Assembly: GCA_017404065.1 (NCBI GenBank)
Contig: JAFRDB010000099.1
Coordinates: 1-64,000, forward strand
Length of the DNA: 64,000 bases
Direction: 5' to 3'
Source of the DNA: Clostridia bacterium
GTDB taxonomy: Bacteria > Bacillota > Clostridia > UBA1381
The notes under the pieces are model-generated. The model was not told where the DNA came from, did not search any database, and saw only the letters and a program-made list of their open reading frames with translations. The position numbers and the translations under genes are program-made. How positions within the stretch are numbered: the stretch's first letter is position 1; the number at the start of each line of letters is the position of its first letter. Below, piece by piece: positions 1-9,493 of the stretch.

Positions 1-185
1 CTTACGGGCTGCCACCCTTTAGCTACGGCGTTTGTTGCTGTGCAACACGCCTACGACACGCAAGCGTGTCGCTCACCTCAAGAGGGAGGCAAGAATTGTG
101 GTACACCGATACTTGACCCCCTCTTGAGGGGGTCGGCGCGATAGCGCCGGGGGGAGTTGACACTCCCCGACAAACTGAAATTTAT
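1..185. repeat. MITE-like intergenic repeat, copy 1 (cut by window start)
   Basis: Non-coding GC-rich block of stacked hairpins that ends at 167-185 in ccgacaaactgaaatttat, the terminus shared with the copies at 25.1 and 36.8 kb. Positions 22-78 closely match 25120-25180 (gctacggcgttt... and ...gcaagcgtgtcgctcacc). Positions 93-140 are the reverse complement of 36846-36895. The left terminal inverted repeat lies outside the window. No transposase is present. Confidence 0.75.
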
Positions 186-324
186 CTAACATATCAAAAC
201 AAAAATCAACCACCAAGCCAAATCCCCTCAAGATTGGGGTCATGGAGTTGATATGCCGTCAGGCTTTATTTTCTATAAGAAATTGGCTTTCTTATGGATG
301 TGATAGGAGAATTGATAAACGGTT
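186..324. other. Short AT-rich gap before the first gene
   Basis: No gene, RNA or convincing promoter was seen here. It carries a small hairpin (ccccTcaagattGgggt, 225-241) and a possible ribosome binding site aggag at 305-309, which is further from the following ATG than usual. Confidence 0.4.
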
Positions 325-1254
325 ATGAACAGCTTTAAATTTTCGGATGATAACAAGAGATACCATACATGGAATTACCATCTGCGGCACAAATTCGGCT
401 GCAAGGTAATGAAGCTTGCGCTTAACGCGGGGTTCACCTGTCCGAATATCGACGGCAGCAAGGGCACCGGCGGATGCATCTACTGCTCGGGCGGGAGCGG
501 CGAGTTCGCGGGTGATCCTGCCGAGACAGTGCTGCGCCAGTTTGAGGATGTGCGGACGCGGATGCATCGCAAGTGGCGTGAGGGAAAGTATATTGCATAT
601 TTTCAGGCTAATACGAACACCTACGCGCCGGCGGAGCTTCTGCGGCAGCGTTTTGAGCCGGTGCTGCGTCAGCCGGATGTGGTCGGACTCAGCATTGCAA
701 CGCGGGCAGACTGCCTTGCGACGGATGCGTTGGCGTATCTGGAGGAGCTTAAAAACCGTACCTACCTTATTGTGGAGCTTGGACTGCAGTCGGTATTTGA
801 CGCGACAGGGGAGCGGATAAACCGCTGCCATACCTATAAGGATTTTTTGGACGGCTACAACGCGCTGAGAGAACGGGGGATAAACGTATGTGTTCATCTT
901 ATAGACGGTTTGCCGGGCGAGACGGCGGAGATGATGATAGAATCCGCGCGGCGCGTGGGCGAGCTTATGCCGCATTGCGTGAAGCTGCATCTGCTGCATA
1001 TCCTGCGCGGGACCGAGGCGGAGCGGCTGTATGAGAGCGGCGAGATAGGGACGCTCGAAAAAGACGAGTATGTTGATATCATTGTCCGTCAGCTTGAGGT
1101 ATTGCCGCCGGAGATAGTAATTCAGCGGCTCACGGGCGACGGCGGACGCGACAGCCTTGTTGCGCCGCTGTGGAGCCTTAAAAAATTTGAGGTGCTGAAC
1201 GCCATAGATAAGCTTATGGCAGAGAGGGACACATACCAGGGAGCAGGAGTGTAG
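325..1254 (+). CDS. Radical SAM protein, TIGR01212/YhcC family
   Basis: A 309-residue protein whose N-terminus carries the radical SAM cysteine cluster with the family's long first gap: C39, then C51-I-Y-C54. It follows the usual TIGR01212 opening (Y-H-T-W-N-Y-H-L-R, and CPN-x-DG-x-KG-x-GGC). A glycine-rich SAM-binding segment and the downstream GLQS, HLIDGLPGE and HLLHILRGT motifs are also family-typical. Length is normal (about 300). The family is thought to use SAM radical chemistry on an unknown, possibly RNA, substrate, so no precise reaction is assigned. The ATG at 325 is taken as the start because the conserved N-terminal block begins just after it. The gene stands alone between the repeat and the XRE pair. 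Confidence 0.9.
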   Translation: MNSFKFSDDNKRYHTWNYHLRHKFGCKVMKLALNAGFTCPNIDGSKGTGGCIYCSGGSGEFAGDPAETVLRQFEDVRTRMHRKWREGKYIAYFQANTNTYAPAELLRQRFEPVLRQPDVVGLSIATRADCLATDALAYLEELKNRTYLIVELGLQSVFDATGERINRCHTYKDFLDGYNALRERGINVCVHLIDGLPGETAEMMIESARRVGELMPHCVKLHLLHILRGTEAERLYESGEIGTLEKDEYVDIIVRQLEVLPPEIVIQRLTGDGGRDSLVAPLWSLKKFEVLNAIDKLMAERDTYQGAGV

Positions 1255-1338
1255 ATATAACTTATTATGATAAAACAAAAATTTAAGCCTGTGAATTTTT
1301 ATATTATTAGCAAAAGTTGGTATAGCGTGTTAATATAT

Positions 1339-1731
1339 TTATGAATGGTCCGGTTCAGTTATCTCTTGATTATACGCTGCAATGTGAGCAGGAGATATGC
1401 TTGTAAACGGACATTGCTGTTTTTGAGTTTTGTCGAGATCCAAAATCTTATTTACGGCAGCTTGCATTTCAGGATGTGAGCGATATGCAGTTATAAGTTT
1501 TTTTTCGTCTGTTGATGTGCAAAATTGTTCCGGACGTATATTCAGCAGTTTATTTGCATCTGCATTTAGTAACTTTACTATTTTAGAGAACATAAAAAAA
1601 TCAGGTTCACGTTTATCCTTCTCCCAATAGTTCAGCCTTGTGGGCGTGATCCCCAAAAGCTCTGCAAATTGCTTTTGATTATATCCATTTATTAGTCTTG
1701 CTTCTTTTAGTCTATTTCCAAACCCATTCAT
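1339..1731 (-). CDS. XRE-family transcriptional regulator
   Basis: A 130-residue protein with a Cro/CI-type helix-turn-helix at residues 5-55: LKEARLINGYNQKQFAELLG, then a recognition helix around ITPTRLNYWEKDKREP. The C-terminal part (60-130) has no recognised domain. The ATG at 1731 follows a good site, GGAGATGATTTT. It is divergent from a second small XRE gene at 1906, with promoters for both and a palindrome between them, the layout of a cross-regulating pair. It lies just upstream of the surface-complex operon, but control of that operon is only a guess. Confidence 0.85.
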   Translation of the reverse strand: MNGFGNRLKEARLINGYNQKQFAELLGITPTRLNYWEKDKREPDFFMFSKIVKLLNADANKLLNIRPEQFCTSTDEKKLITAYRSHPEMQAAVNKILDLDKTQKQQCPFTSISPAHIAAYNQEITEPDHS

Positions 1732-1751
1732 AAAATCATCTCCATAACTTT

Positions 1752-1780
1752 ATAATACAACATAATCGAAGAATTGTCAA
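1752..1780 (-). promoter_or_regulatory. Sigma-A promoter of the 130-residue XRE gene
   Basis: On the minus strand TTGACA (1775-1780), a 17-base spacer, and TATTAT (1752-1757). This places transcription start about 15 bases before the ATG at 1731. Confidence 0.7.
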
Positions 1781-1787
1781 TGAAATG

Positions 1788-1813
1788 TTATCATTTTGTT
1801 AGCGATATGATAA
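1788..1813. promoter_or_regulatory. Palindromic operator candidate between divergent XRE genes
   Basis: TTATCAT (1788-1794) and ATGATAA (1807-1813) form an inverted repeat centred at 1800.5. The same half-site TATCATT recurs at 1855-1861 over the -10 of the plus-strand promoter. This fits binding by one or both flanking XRE proteins; the assignment is inference from position and symmetry. Confidence 0.5.
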
Positions 1814-1831
1814 TAAAATATAAAATTAGTG

Positions 1832-1860
1832 TTGACAAATCATCAAAAAGGTGATATCAT
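1832..1860 (+). promoter_or_regulatory. Sigma-A promoter of the small XRE gene
   Basis: TTGACA (1832-1837), 17-base spacer, TATCAT (1855-1860). The -10 overlaps a TATCATT half-site, so a bound repressor there would block RNA polymerase. Confidence 0.65.
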
Positions 1861-1905
1861 TATGGTAATATTAGCAAAGAGGTAATTTAACTAGGCGGTG
1901 ATCAT

Positions 1906-2103
1906 ATGTTTCCAAATTTAGAGGCAGAACAAAAAAAAGCTGGATTAACTGACCAAATGGCTGCCGATAAAATTGGATTGTCAAAAGCTTCTTTCAAAAA
2001 TAAAAAGAGAACAGGTAAGTTTTATATTCAAGAAATATTTAACCTATGTAATATGTTTAAATGTAAATTTGAATATTTATTTGTCTGGCAGGATGATAAT
2101 TAG
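1906..2103 (+). CDS. Small XRE-like DNA-binding protein
   Basis: A 65-residue protein that is almost entirely one helix-turn-helix domain: helices around EAEQKKAGLTDQMAADKIGL, with SKASFKNKKRTGKF as the recognition segment, and a C-terminal NLCNMFKCKFEYLF helix typical of HTH_26/Cro-like small regulators. It reads divergently from the larger XRE gene. The ATG at 1906 follows ggcggtgatcat. A 149-base gap separates it from the surface-complex operon, and no terminator was seen in that gap, so read-through into the operon is possible. Confidence 0.75.
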   Translation: MFPNLEAEQKKAGLTDQMAADKIGLSKASFKNKKRTGKFYIQEIFNLCNMFKCKFEYLFVWQDDN

Positions 2104-2252
2104 TACATAAGGTCTCAAAATTTATGAGGGGTGATGGTATGACTTGATAGGGTTGAAGGAAAATAAAAGGGTTTTATTTACTATGGTTACGTCATTTGCG
2201 TTATGTAACAGTATTTAATTAGAAAAGATAATAACATTTAGGAGGAGAAAAA

Positions 2253-5200
2253 ATGGATTTTAACAAAAGGAACAAAATGATATCGGGTTCTTTGGCTGGT
2301 GCTATGCTTGTGTCCTCGTTTGGCAGTATTCCGGCACTCGCTGAGAATATGAATATAGATGTCAGCGAAGATGCGATGGTATATCTTGAGGGTGAGGGCA
2401 CAAGTGATAATTATGGTTCGGATGATTATATTATTCTGAGTTCTGAAAGCAACTCAATAGATGAAAATGGAACGAGGATCACATATCTTAAGTTCCGTAT
2501 TGATGATATTGATGTTAATTCAATTAGTGATATCACCTTGAAGCTTAAGCTGCAAGGCGGGTCAGATGATAATGGTGTCGTTGTGCGCGAAGCCGGCTCT
2601 GATTGGTCAGAGGATACTGTGAACGGCGAAAATAAGCCGGAGCTTGGCGATGTTATATCCGAGAATTCTGTAAATAACGGAGAAGAGATCATTGTAAGCA
2701 ATTTAAAGGCGGCAATTATAAAAGCATTGGAAGATGGTAAGACAGATATAACATTTGCTGTTCTCCTTAAGGGTGAAGGCAGCGTTTCTATAGCATCAAA
2801 GGAAAGCGGTGATGCGCCGGTTCTTACACTTATTGAGGATATTGCTGGCGATGATAACAATGTTTATGATATCATCCGGGATGATTTTATGCAAGTAGAG
2901 AATGCCTTTACTCTTTTTGCAATGTCAGGCAGCGATACTGACGAGACAGAGGCGAATGCAGTTATAACATTGATCGAAGCGTTAAAATCGGTAAATATAA
3001 CTGCTGAAAACTATACCGAATATTTTGACCAGATCAATGAATTGCGTAAGGCTTATGATGAACTTTCATATTATGCAAAGGCTATCGTCGGTAATGCTAA
3101 TCTGCAGGTGCTTACAAGCGCGGAGAGCAGCTACGAGCGTTTAGAGAAAGCTGATATTGATGCTGTAAATAATGCTGTAGATGATCTTGAAGAGCTTACG
3201 GCGGATAATTATCTGGAGAACAGCCGGACGTATGTGGACGCAAAGAAGCTTTATGATGACTTTGTTGCAAAGCAAAATGTGCTCGCATCAGGCTCGGACA
3301 GTGCTGTTGCGCGGCATGATTCTGCTATGGCGGAAATAAGTGCTGCTACAGATAAGCTGAACAGTATGAATGGAGATATTAACGGCTTCATGGATGCAGA
3401 TAAGGCTGCGTTCAAGTCTGCTGTTCAAACAAATCTTGATTTTAATATAACAGAAAAAGGTTTAGGCGAAGATCTGGCTGAGGCGTATGCTCCTTATGAT
3501 GTTCCGGGGAATATTTATATTACAAGATTTGTCAGTGAGGATGATTATAAAAAATTCCTTGATATAGAGGACTATATAGAGAATGCCGAAGGTATGTATA
3601 ATAAGATCAAAGAATCACCGTTATATGATGAATTTATATCTGACGATGATTTTAAGGATAATGCAGTACAGTATCTTAAGAATTATTATAAATACAAGGC
3701 GGATCAGCTTAAGGTCATGTACGGAGATACCGATAGTCTTGGCGAAAATATAAAGGATGCTGAGCGGTGGGATCCGGAAACAAATACGTTATACACATAT
3801 ATTGCAGAGCAGAGAGAAAAGGCTGATAATGCTCTTGATGCGGCAAAGGAGTTTGTCGGTGCCGATAATGAGGACGCATTAACTGCTGAACTCAGCGATT
3901 ACATAGCTTATCACGCTGCATTATTCGAGGCGATGAATATTACGATCGCTGATGCTATTGATGAGCTTGTTGAGGCCATCCTTCCGCTTGCCGGAGAGAC
4001 GGTTGATACCAATATAAATTATAATGAGCGTTATATCGCCGATCTGGACGAGGATGATCTGAAGGATCTTAATTTTACAATGGACGATATCGCGATAGTT
4101 GCAGCTGCTAAAAATGCACACTCGGGCTTCAATCAGTCAATCATGGAGTATTTGCATCAATATGACAATTCGAGATACTTGATCCTGTTCGATGTCGATG
4201 CAGAGGGGTTACCGGAGCCGCATGCTTTGATATCTGCTGCCTTGGATGAAATGGAAAATCTTGCAAATGCGGAAATGGCTAAATATCAAGGTCTGGTAGA
4301 CAAGATAAACGACTATGCTCTTAATTATAAGTCAGGCTTCGAGTCACAGCTGGGCGGAGCGGTTGATTCTCAGGATCCTGATGAGTTTATTGTAGAAATT
4401 GAGTCGCAGCTTGGCAATATCAAAGAAGCAGAGCTTATCGAGTATTATACATCAATAGAGAGAATGTCTGAAGATGCTGCGGAGGCTTATATTAATACTG
4501 CAAACGGCGGTGTTGGTACGGCGATACAGAACTTCAAAACAAAGCTTAGTGATATAAAGGATCTCAGATCCGTATCTAAGACGGCAACAGACGCTTATGA
4601 CGCTTTCGAAGAATATTTCGGTTACGACTATATGATGAATCAGGCGTCGAGCTATAATAATTTTGCAAAGCATGAGGATGTTGTTGAATTCGTTGACGAC
4701 TTTATAGAAAGTTATAACACTATAAATGGCGCGAGCATAACCCTTGACGATGTGATGGGCAAGTTTGATGCTGCGGTAGAGGCCAAGACGGCTTATGTTA
4801 CAGTTGCGGCTGGGTATTCAACAACCTATCCGTCAGATAATTATGAAGCTCCGGAAGAGCTTAACAGGCAGCAGCCGTATATGTCTGAGACTGAGCTTAA
4901 TGAGATCGAGAATCTTGCTGCAATACTCTATAAGCATATAGATATGACGGATTATCGTGAGAGAGTTTCTGACCTTTACGATACAGTATTTGACTTGGTT
5001 AACCGTAAAGAGGATCTTTATACTGCCCAGAACGGATTTGCAGATGTAGCTGAAGCAAAAGCAGCTTGTGATGCACTACGGGCAGAATATGATGCATTTA
5101 CCGATGAGCAGAAGTATTGTATTCCAAGAGATGCTGAGGAGAAGCTTAGTTCAACGCAGACAGAGCTTGATGCATGGGATACCGCGATAGACATTATGGA

Positions 5201-6920
5201 TGCTATCGACGCTATCGATGATGCTGATGAAATAGATGAGTTCACATCGCTTATCGAGGATGCTCAGGATAAGTATGGCGCTGCTGACGGCACACGAGCT
5301 GAGGAATTGGTAGCGGATGCTGCTTCGGATAAGCTTAACTTCTATAAGGAATTCATAGCTCTTTATAATGACATAATGGATGTCCCGGTCATCGTTTCCG
5401 AGCATCAAATAAAGGATTATGAGAGTGTTATATCGAATCTCAGAACAAGATTTGATGAGCTTGTTGTCGGTGATTATGCAAATGTATCGGCATTTGTAGG
5501 TAATGCAAAGAGAACGCTTGAGGACAGAGAATTTGAGATGGCATGCGCAAAGGAAGCAAGACGCGTAGATATGCTTATCAATGATCTTGATACATATGCA
5601 GATAAATTTGTAAACAGCAGTGATCCTGAGGATCTGAGAGCGTATGTTGATTACTACAGAGACGTTGTTGAGGATGCCGTTTCCGATCTTGAAAATGCTG
5701 ATGATGTTGACGGCAGACCGCAGAGTATGGCATTTGGTATGCTTCTTCAGTATTCGAAGTTTACACATCACAGAGAGGATATTGATAATCTCTGCGTTGA
5801 AGGCTTTGTAATGTTTGTTGACAACGTTGGTGTTATTGATTACACGTCTGATTTTGATGAAAAGCAGGAGCTTATAGACAAGGCTGATAAGTTCTATGAT
5901 GAAATACTTGTTCAGAGACAGTATGATGATGCAAGAACTGTTGCCGCAAAGACTAAGCTTGAAAATCTTAAGGCCACACTTGCAAGATGCAGAAAAGCAA
6001 GAGATGACGCTCAGGAGGCAATAGGCAGGATCGCTGAATTCAATAGTCTGCTTGATGAGCTGTACAGTATCGTTTATAAGCCGGATAGTGAAGTAAAGCT
6101 TGACGAAGAAGTCGTTCCTGAGATGGATGCTGTTGACTCATTGATTAAGTCGCTCAGTGAAGCTGATAACGAAATGAAATATGCCTATGAGTATATGGTC
6201 GCAAACGGATACATTGATTCCTATGATGCAGATGTTGCAGAGCTTATGGATAGATTCTCCTACTACAGCGTTCAGAAGTCAATTAACGAGCTTTGGGCTG
6301 AAGCGCAGGAGTCTAAGCATAATGATGAGCTGTTAGATATCACCTATCTTAAAGAGGTAGAGGATCAGTATAACGCTCTCAAATTCTACGAGTACTTCTA
6401 TGATACCGGCAGAAATCAGCAGGAGCTGGTTGAAAACTATTCAAAGCTTGCATGGGTAAGAGAAAAAGTCAATGAGAATGAGGATGCGTATATAGATCAG
6501 CTTGAGGAATATATGGATGAAACGGGACTTATGGATGCGGATGCTGAGGCACTTTCCATCTCATACAAGCCATATATAGAAAATGCAAATAACATATATA
6601 GCGCTATGTCGCCTGTTATGCAGTCAAATGTAGACACAGCACATTCCGAAAAGCTTCTTGCTCTCATTGATGCTTTGAAGGAGCTGGATGAGCTTTATGC
6701 TGTACGCGGCGGAAAGGCGGGCGATATTGATGAGGACGGCAAGGTTACGATCAAGGACGTTGTTATGATCGTTGACTTCGCTCTTGATAATGACATTGAC
6801 CCGGAGAATACAGCTCAGTATTTGAGAGCGGATATAGTATATCCCGAAAAGGGTAATGATGATGAAGATAAGATTGATATTAACGATGTAATTGCTGCTA
6901 TTGATCTGATCGAGTTTTAA
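2253..6920 (+). CDS. Large secreted helical protein with DNRLRE/CBM96-like and dockerin domains
   Basis: A 1555-residue exported protein. The signal peptide ends near residue 30 (SIPALA, then EN). Residues about 33-190 resemble a DNRLRE/CBM96-type beta domain (ITYLKFRIDDID, LKLKL, W-S-E-D-T-V-N). About 215-1490 is acidic, mostly helical and repetitive, with modules of the type A-x-Y-D-A-F-T-D-E-Q-K. The last 60 residues are a type I dockerin: first Ca-binding repeat GDIDEDGKVTIKDVVMIVDF, second repeat diverged by an insertion but keeping DKIDINDVIAAIDLI. The ATG follows aggaggag. The dockerin should dock it onto the cohesins encoded next. The function of the huge helical middle is unknown; a spacer or binding arm is a guess. 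No catalytic domain is recognised. Confidence 0.8.
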   Translation: MDFNKRNKMISGSLAGAMLVSSFGSIPALAENMNIDVSEDAMVYLEGEGTSDNYGSDDYIILSSESNSIDENGTRITYLKFRIDDIDVNSISDITLKLKLQGGSDDNGVVVREAGSDWSEDTVNGENKPELGDVISENSVNNGEEIIVSNLKAAIIKALEDGKTDITFAVLLKGEGSVSIASKESGDAPVLTLIEDIAGDDNNVYDIIRDDFMQVENAFTLFAMSGSDTDETEANAVITLIEALKSVNITAENYTEYFDQINELRKAYDELSYYAKAIVGNANLQVLTSAESSYERLEKADIDAVNNAVDDLEELTADNYLENSRTYVDAKKLYDDFVAKQNVLASGSDSAVARHDSAMAEISAATDKLNSMNGDINGFMDADKAAFKSAVQTNLDFNITEKGLGEDLAEAYAPYDVPGNIYITRFVSEDDYKKFLDIEDYIENAEGMYNKIKESPLYDEFISDDDFKDNAVQYLKNYYKYKADQLKVMYGDTDSLGENIKDAERWDPETNTLYTYIAEQREKADNALDAAKEFVGADNEDALTAELSDYIAYHAALFEAMNITIADAIDELVEAILPLAGETVDTNINYNERYIADLDEDDLKDLNFTMDDIAIVAAAKNAHSGFNQSIMEYLHQYDNSRYLILFDVDAEGLPEPHALISAALDEMENLANAEMAKYQGLVDKINDYALNYKSGFESQLGGAVDSQDPDEFIVEIESQLGNIKEAELIEYYTSIERMSEDAAEAYINTANGGVGTAIQNFKTKLSDIKDLRSVSKTATDAYDAFEEYFGYDYMMNQASSYNNFAKHEDVVEFVDDFIESYNTINGASITLDDVMGKFDAAVEAKTAYVTVAAGYSTTYPSDNYEAPEELNRQQPYMSETELNEIENLAAILYKHIDMTDYRERVSDLYDTVFDLVNRKEDLYTAQNGFADVAEAKAACDALRAEYDAFTDEQKYCIPRDAEEKLSSTQTELDAWDTAIDIMDAIDAIDDADEIDEFTSLIEDAQDKYGAADGTRAEELVADAASDKLNFYKEFIALYNDIMDVPVIVSEHQIKDYESVISNLRTRFDELVVGDYANVSAFVGNAKRTLEDREFEMACAKEARRVDMLINDLDTYADKFVNSSDPEDLRAYVDYYRDVVEDAVSDLENADDVDGRPQSMAFGMLLQYSKFTHHREDIDNLCVEGFVMFVDNVGVIDYTSDFDEKQELIDKADKFYDEILVQRQYDDARTVAAKTKLENLKATLARCRKARDDAQEAIGRIAEFNSLLDELYSIVYKPDSEVKLDEEVVPEMDAVDSLIKSLSEADNEMKYAYEYMVANGYIDSYDADVAELMDRFSYYSVQKSINELWAEAQESKHNDELLDITYLKEVEDQYNALKFYEYFYDTGRNQQELVENYSKLAWVREKVNENEDAYIDQLEEYMDETGLMDADAEALSISYKPYIENANNIYSAMSPVMQSNVDTAHSEKLLALIDALKELDELYAVRGGKAGDIDEDGKVTIKDVVMIVDFALDNDIDPENTAQYLRADIVYPEKGNDDEDKIDINDVIAAIDLIEF

Positions 6921-6941
6921 TTATGGCAGGGGAGTGTAACT

Positions 6942-9470
6942 ATGAAAAGAAAATTTATTTCTGCACTGCTAACTCTTGCTGTCGCTACAATGTCCTTATC
7001 TTCTCTCGCCGTTAACGCGGCGGGAGAAGGTAAGGTTGAATTTACAGCCGATCAAGCCCAAGTGTCAGCAGGGGAGACTTTCACATATACGTTGTCTGTT
7101 CCTGAGGCGCAAACAATAAAAGGCATACAGGCGGGTATATACTATGATGACAGCAAGCTTGAAGTGGAGAATTATGAATTCAATGAAGCCATAACTCTTG
7201 ATGCTTATGCTTCAAGTATAGATGCAAGTAACGGAAAAGCTGTGCTTGCGGCTACATTCAGCGAACCTGTAGAGATCGAAGGCGATATAGCGGTATTCAC
7301 ATTTAAGGTAAAGGATAACGCAGCATCCGGTGCGTTAGATTTTGGACTGACTGAGAACGGAGTCAAGCTCGTTAATATGGCAGGTGAAGAAGAGGATGCG
7401 GAAGCATCGCTTGGGATGGTATCAGTGAAGTACGACTATAGTGCAGAGCTAAAGGCAACAGTTACGGATAATATCGTCTATAACAACAGTGAGGTTTTAT
7501 ACACGCTAAGCATGACTGAGCTTGCAGATATGCGAGGTATTGCTTTTTCGATCGGCTATGACACCGATTTGTTGACTTTTGCTTCCGCCGAGGCGGTGGG
7601 AATGCTTGATGATGCATATACATCTGATATCAAAACAGATGAAAACGGTATTATCAATGTAGCCGCTGATTATAGTGAGCCTGTTAGCATAAAAGACGAC
7701 ATTCTCAGGCTCAAGTTTAAAGTGAATGAAAATCAGCCGGAGGGACAGTACTTTCCATTGACATTAAATTCCTTTGAGGCTGTAACGGCAGAGAAGGAAA
7801 CAGCGGATATTGATCTGAGCTTTAGCTCGGATCGGATATATCTGTTCAGACAGAGCGTTATCACAATGAGTTATACACCGGATAAGGCTTCTGTTAAACA
7901 GGGTAAAACGGTGGATTATATCATAACACTCGACAGCATTGCGGCAAGCCGCGGCTTCCAGGCGGAGCTTGACTATGATCCGGAGGTGCTCACCCCTGTG
8001 GAGGTCACAAAGGGCAGCGTTCTTGAAGATGCTGCTGTAGCATCCGGTATATCGGTTGAACACCCCGGTAAGGTCGATATAGTATGCGCTTATGATACCG
8101 AAATGGTCGAGATTGGCGAGGTTGCTGTAATAACCTTCAGGGTATCCGAAACGGCTGTGGATGGATATGCGGAGCTAAGCGCACTTGATGCGCTGGCTGT
8201 AGACGGAAGCTATAATTATGTTGATGCACGCAGCATAAACAACATAGAGCCGGTATATATCGGCAGAAAAGCGCAGAGCTATGTTATAGCTCCCAATGCG
8301 GACAAGAACAGCTATGCAATAGGTGATACAGTTTATTTGTCTGTGTCAATGGGTGATGTATCCGAGTTCCCGGGTGTTCAGTTTAAGATCAATTATAATA
8401 CAGATCTATTGGAATACATTGCGCCTTCAAGAAAATCGGAATATTATGGCAGCGTCCTTAGGGCTTCATCAGCGAAGGAGATAAATTCATCAAAAGCTGA
8501 TGAAGGATTTATCGAGATACTTTCCGGCTTCGGAACATCAGATCCATATACGGGAGAAGGAGATATATGCACACTATGCTTCAAGGTCATTGGTAATGGC
8601 CCGGCAAATGCTGAATTTTTAATTTCCGATATAACGCCGAAGAATGGTGATACGATCAAGGGAGAAACGGAAAGCATTAGTATTGTCAGCGCAACATTTC
8701 GCAGCGCTATTGAAGCCATTGATGAAATAGGCAGCTCTGTAAATGTTGAAAATATTGAAACTGTGCGTGCCGCTAAAGAGCTTTATGAATCGTTATCTGA
8801 TGAGGAAAAAGAGCTGGTAGAAAACATCAAGGCTCTTGAGAACGCGCTTGATGCACTTCCGGTAGTTGAGAAGATCGGCGATTTGGATAATATAACGGTT
8901 GAGAGCAAGGCGGCAATAGACGAAGCAAGAGCAGATTATGATGCTCTCACAGAAACAGAGAAGGCTTATGTGGGCAATATATCTGACCTTGTAGCGGCAG
9001 AGACTGTGTATGCAGAGATCGAAACAAAGATACAGTCGGTAATTGACAAGATAAACGGATTAGGTGATGTAACGATTGAGAGCAAGGCGGCAATAGACGA
9101 AGCAAGAGCAGATTATGATGCTCTCACAGAAGCAGAAAAGACAAGGGTGACCAATTACGCTGCGCTCATAGAGGCAGAGGCAGCGTATGAAGCCGCGTGG
9201 GAAGCCTTGAACGTGTACAGTTACTCATACACAAAGGCAGATAACAAGATCAATGTTTGCGTAACAAATAATAAGAGTGATTCTGATACGCCGATGATTA
9301 TTACTGCTCAGTATAATTCTGATGGTGCTCTTGTAGGTTTGAATGTTGAAACTCTTACTCTTGCAAAGGGTTCAACAACTGTTTACACCTATGATCTGAA
9401 AGAAAACTGCACAGATATCAAATGTATGCTTTGGGATGATCTATCGGTAATGCAGCCTTATAATAATTGA
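6942..9470 (+). CDS. Scaffoldin-like secreted protein with four cohesin-type domains
   Basis: An 842-residue protein with a signal peptide (cleavage near VNA-AGE, about residue 26). Four tandem cohesin-like beta-sandwich modules cover roughly 30-165, 168-305, 307-440 and 443-580. Each begins with a T/S-rich strand followed by 'G-x-x-x/Y-T-L-S' and has the cohesin hallmarks R/K-G-I/F-Q-x-x-I/L-x-Y-D and V-x-F-K-V. Then come three helical modules (about 585-760), two carrying an identical SKAAIDEARADYDALTE core, and an unassigned C-terminal beta domain (about 765-842). It has neither its own dockerin nor SLH domains, so how it is held at the surface is unclear. The 21-base gap from the upstream dockerin gene supports co-transcription. 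Cohesin subtype is not resolved. Confidence 0.78.
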   Translation: MKRKFISALLTLAVATMSLSSLAVNAAGEGKVEFTADQAQVSAGETFTYTLSVPEAQTIKGIQAGIYYDDSKLEVENYEFNEAITLDAYASSIDASNGKAVLAATFSEPVEIEGDIAVFTFKVKDNAASGALDFGLTENGVKLVNMAGEEEDAEASLGMVSVKYDYSAELKATVTDNIVYNNSEVLYTLSMTELADMRGIAFSIGYDTDLLTFASAEAVGMLDDAYTSDIKTDENGIINVAADYSEPVSIKDDILRLKFKVNENQPEGQYFPLTLNSFEAVTAEKETADIDLSFSSDRIYLFRQSVITMSYTPDKASVKQGKTVDYIITLDSIAASRGFQAELDYDPEVLTPVEVTKGSVLEDAAVASGISVEHPGKVDIVCAYDTEMVEIGEVAVITFRVSETAVDGYAELSALDALAVDGSYNYVDARSINNIEPVYIGRKAQSYVIAPNADKNSYAIGDTVYLSVSMGDVSEFPGVQFKINYNTDLLEYIAPSRKSEYYGSVLRASSAKEINSSKADEGFIEILSGFGTSDPYTGEGDICTLCFKVIGNGPANAEFLISDITPKNGDTIKGETESISIVSATFRSAIEAIDEIGSSVNVENIETVRAAKELYESLSDEEKELVENIKALENALDALPVVEKIGDLDNITVESKAAIDEARADYDALTETEKAYVGNISDLVAAETVYAEIETKIQSVIDKINGLGDVTIESKAAIDEARADYDALTEAEKTRVTNYAALIEAEAAYEAAWEALNVYSYSYTKADNKINVCVTNNKSDSDTPMIITAQYNSDGALVGLNVETLTLAKGSTTVYTYDLKENCTDIKCMLWDDLSVMQPYNN

Positions 9471-9493
9471 TGGTCAATGGAAAGAGGGGTTAT

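Noticed and set aside
292-1278. Long open frame (328 codons) on the minus strand opposite the radical SAM gene
   Set aside because: Arg/Leu/His-rich translation without any domain; it is the mirror of a GC-rich gene with clear family motifs on the plus strand.
5151-5771. 206-codon minus-strand frame inside the large dockerin protein
   Set aside because: Ile/Cys/Arg-rich, no domain, no ribosome binding site, fully overlapped by the plus-strand gene with a signal peptide and dockerin.
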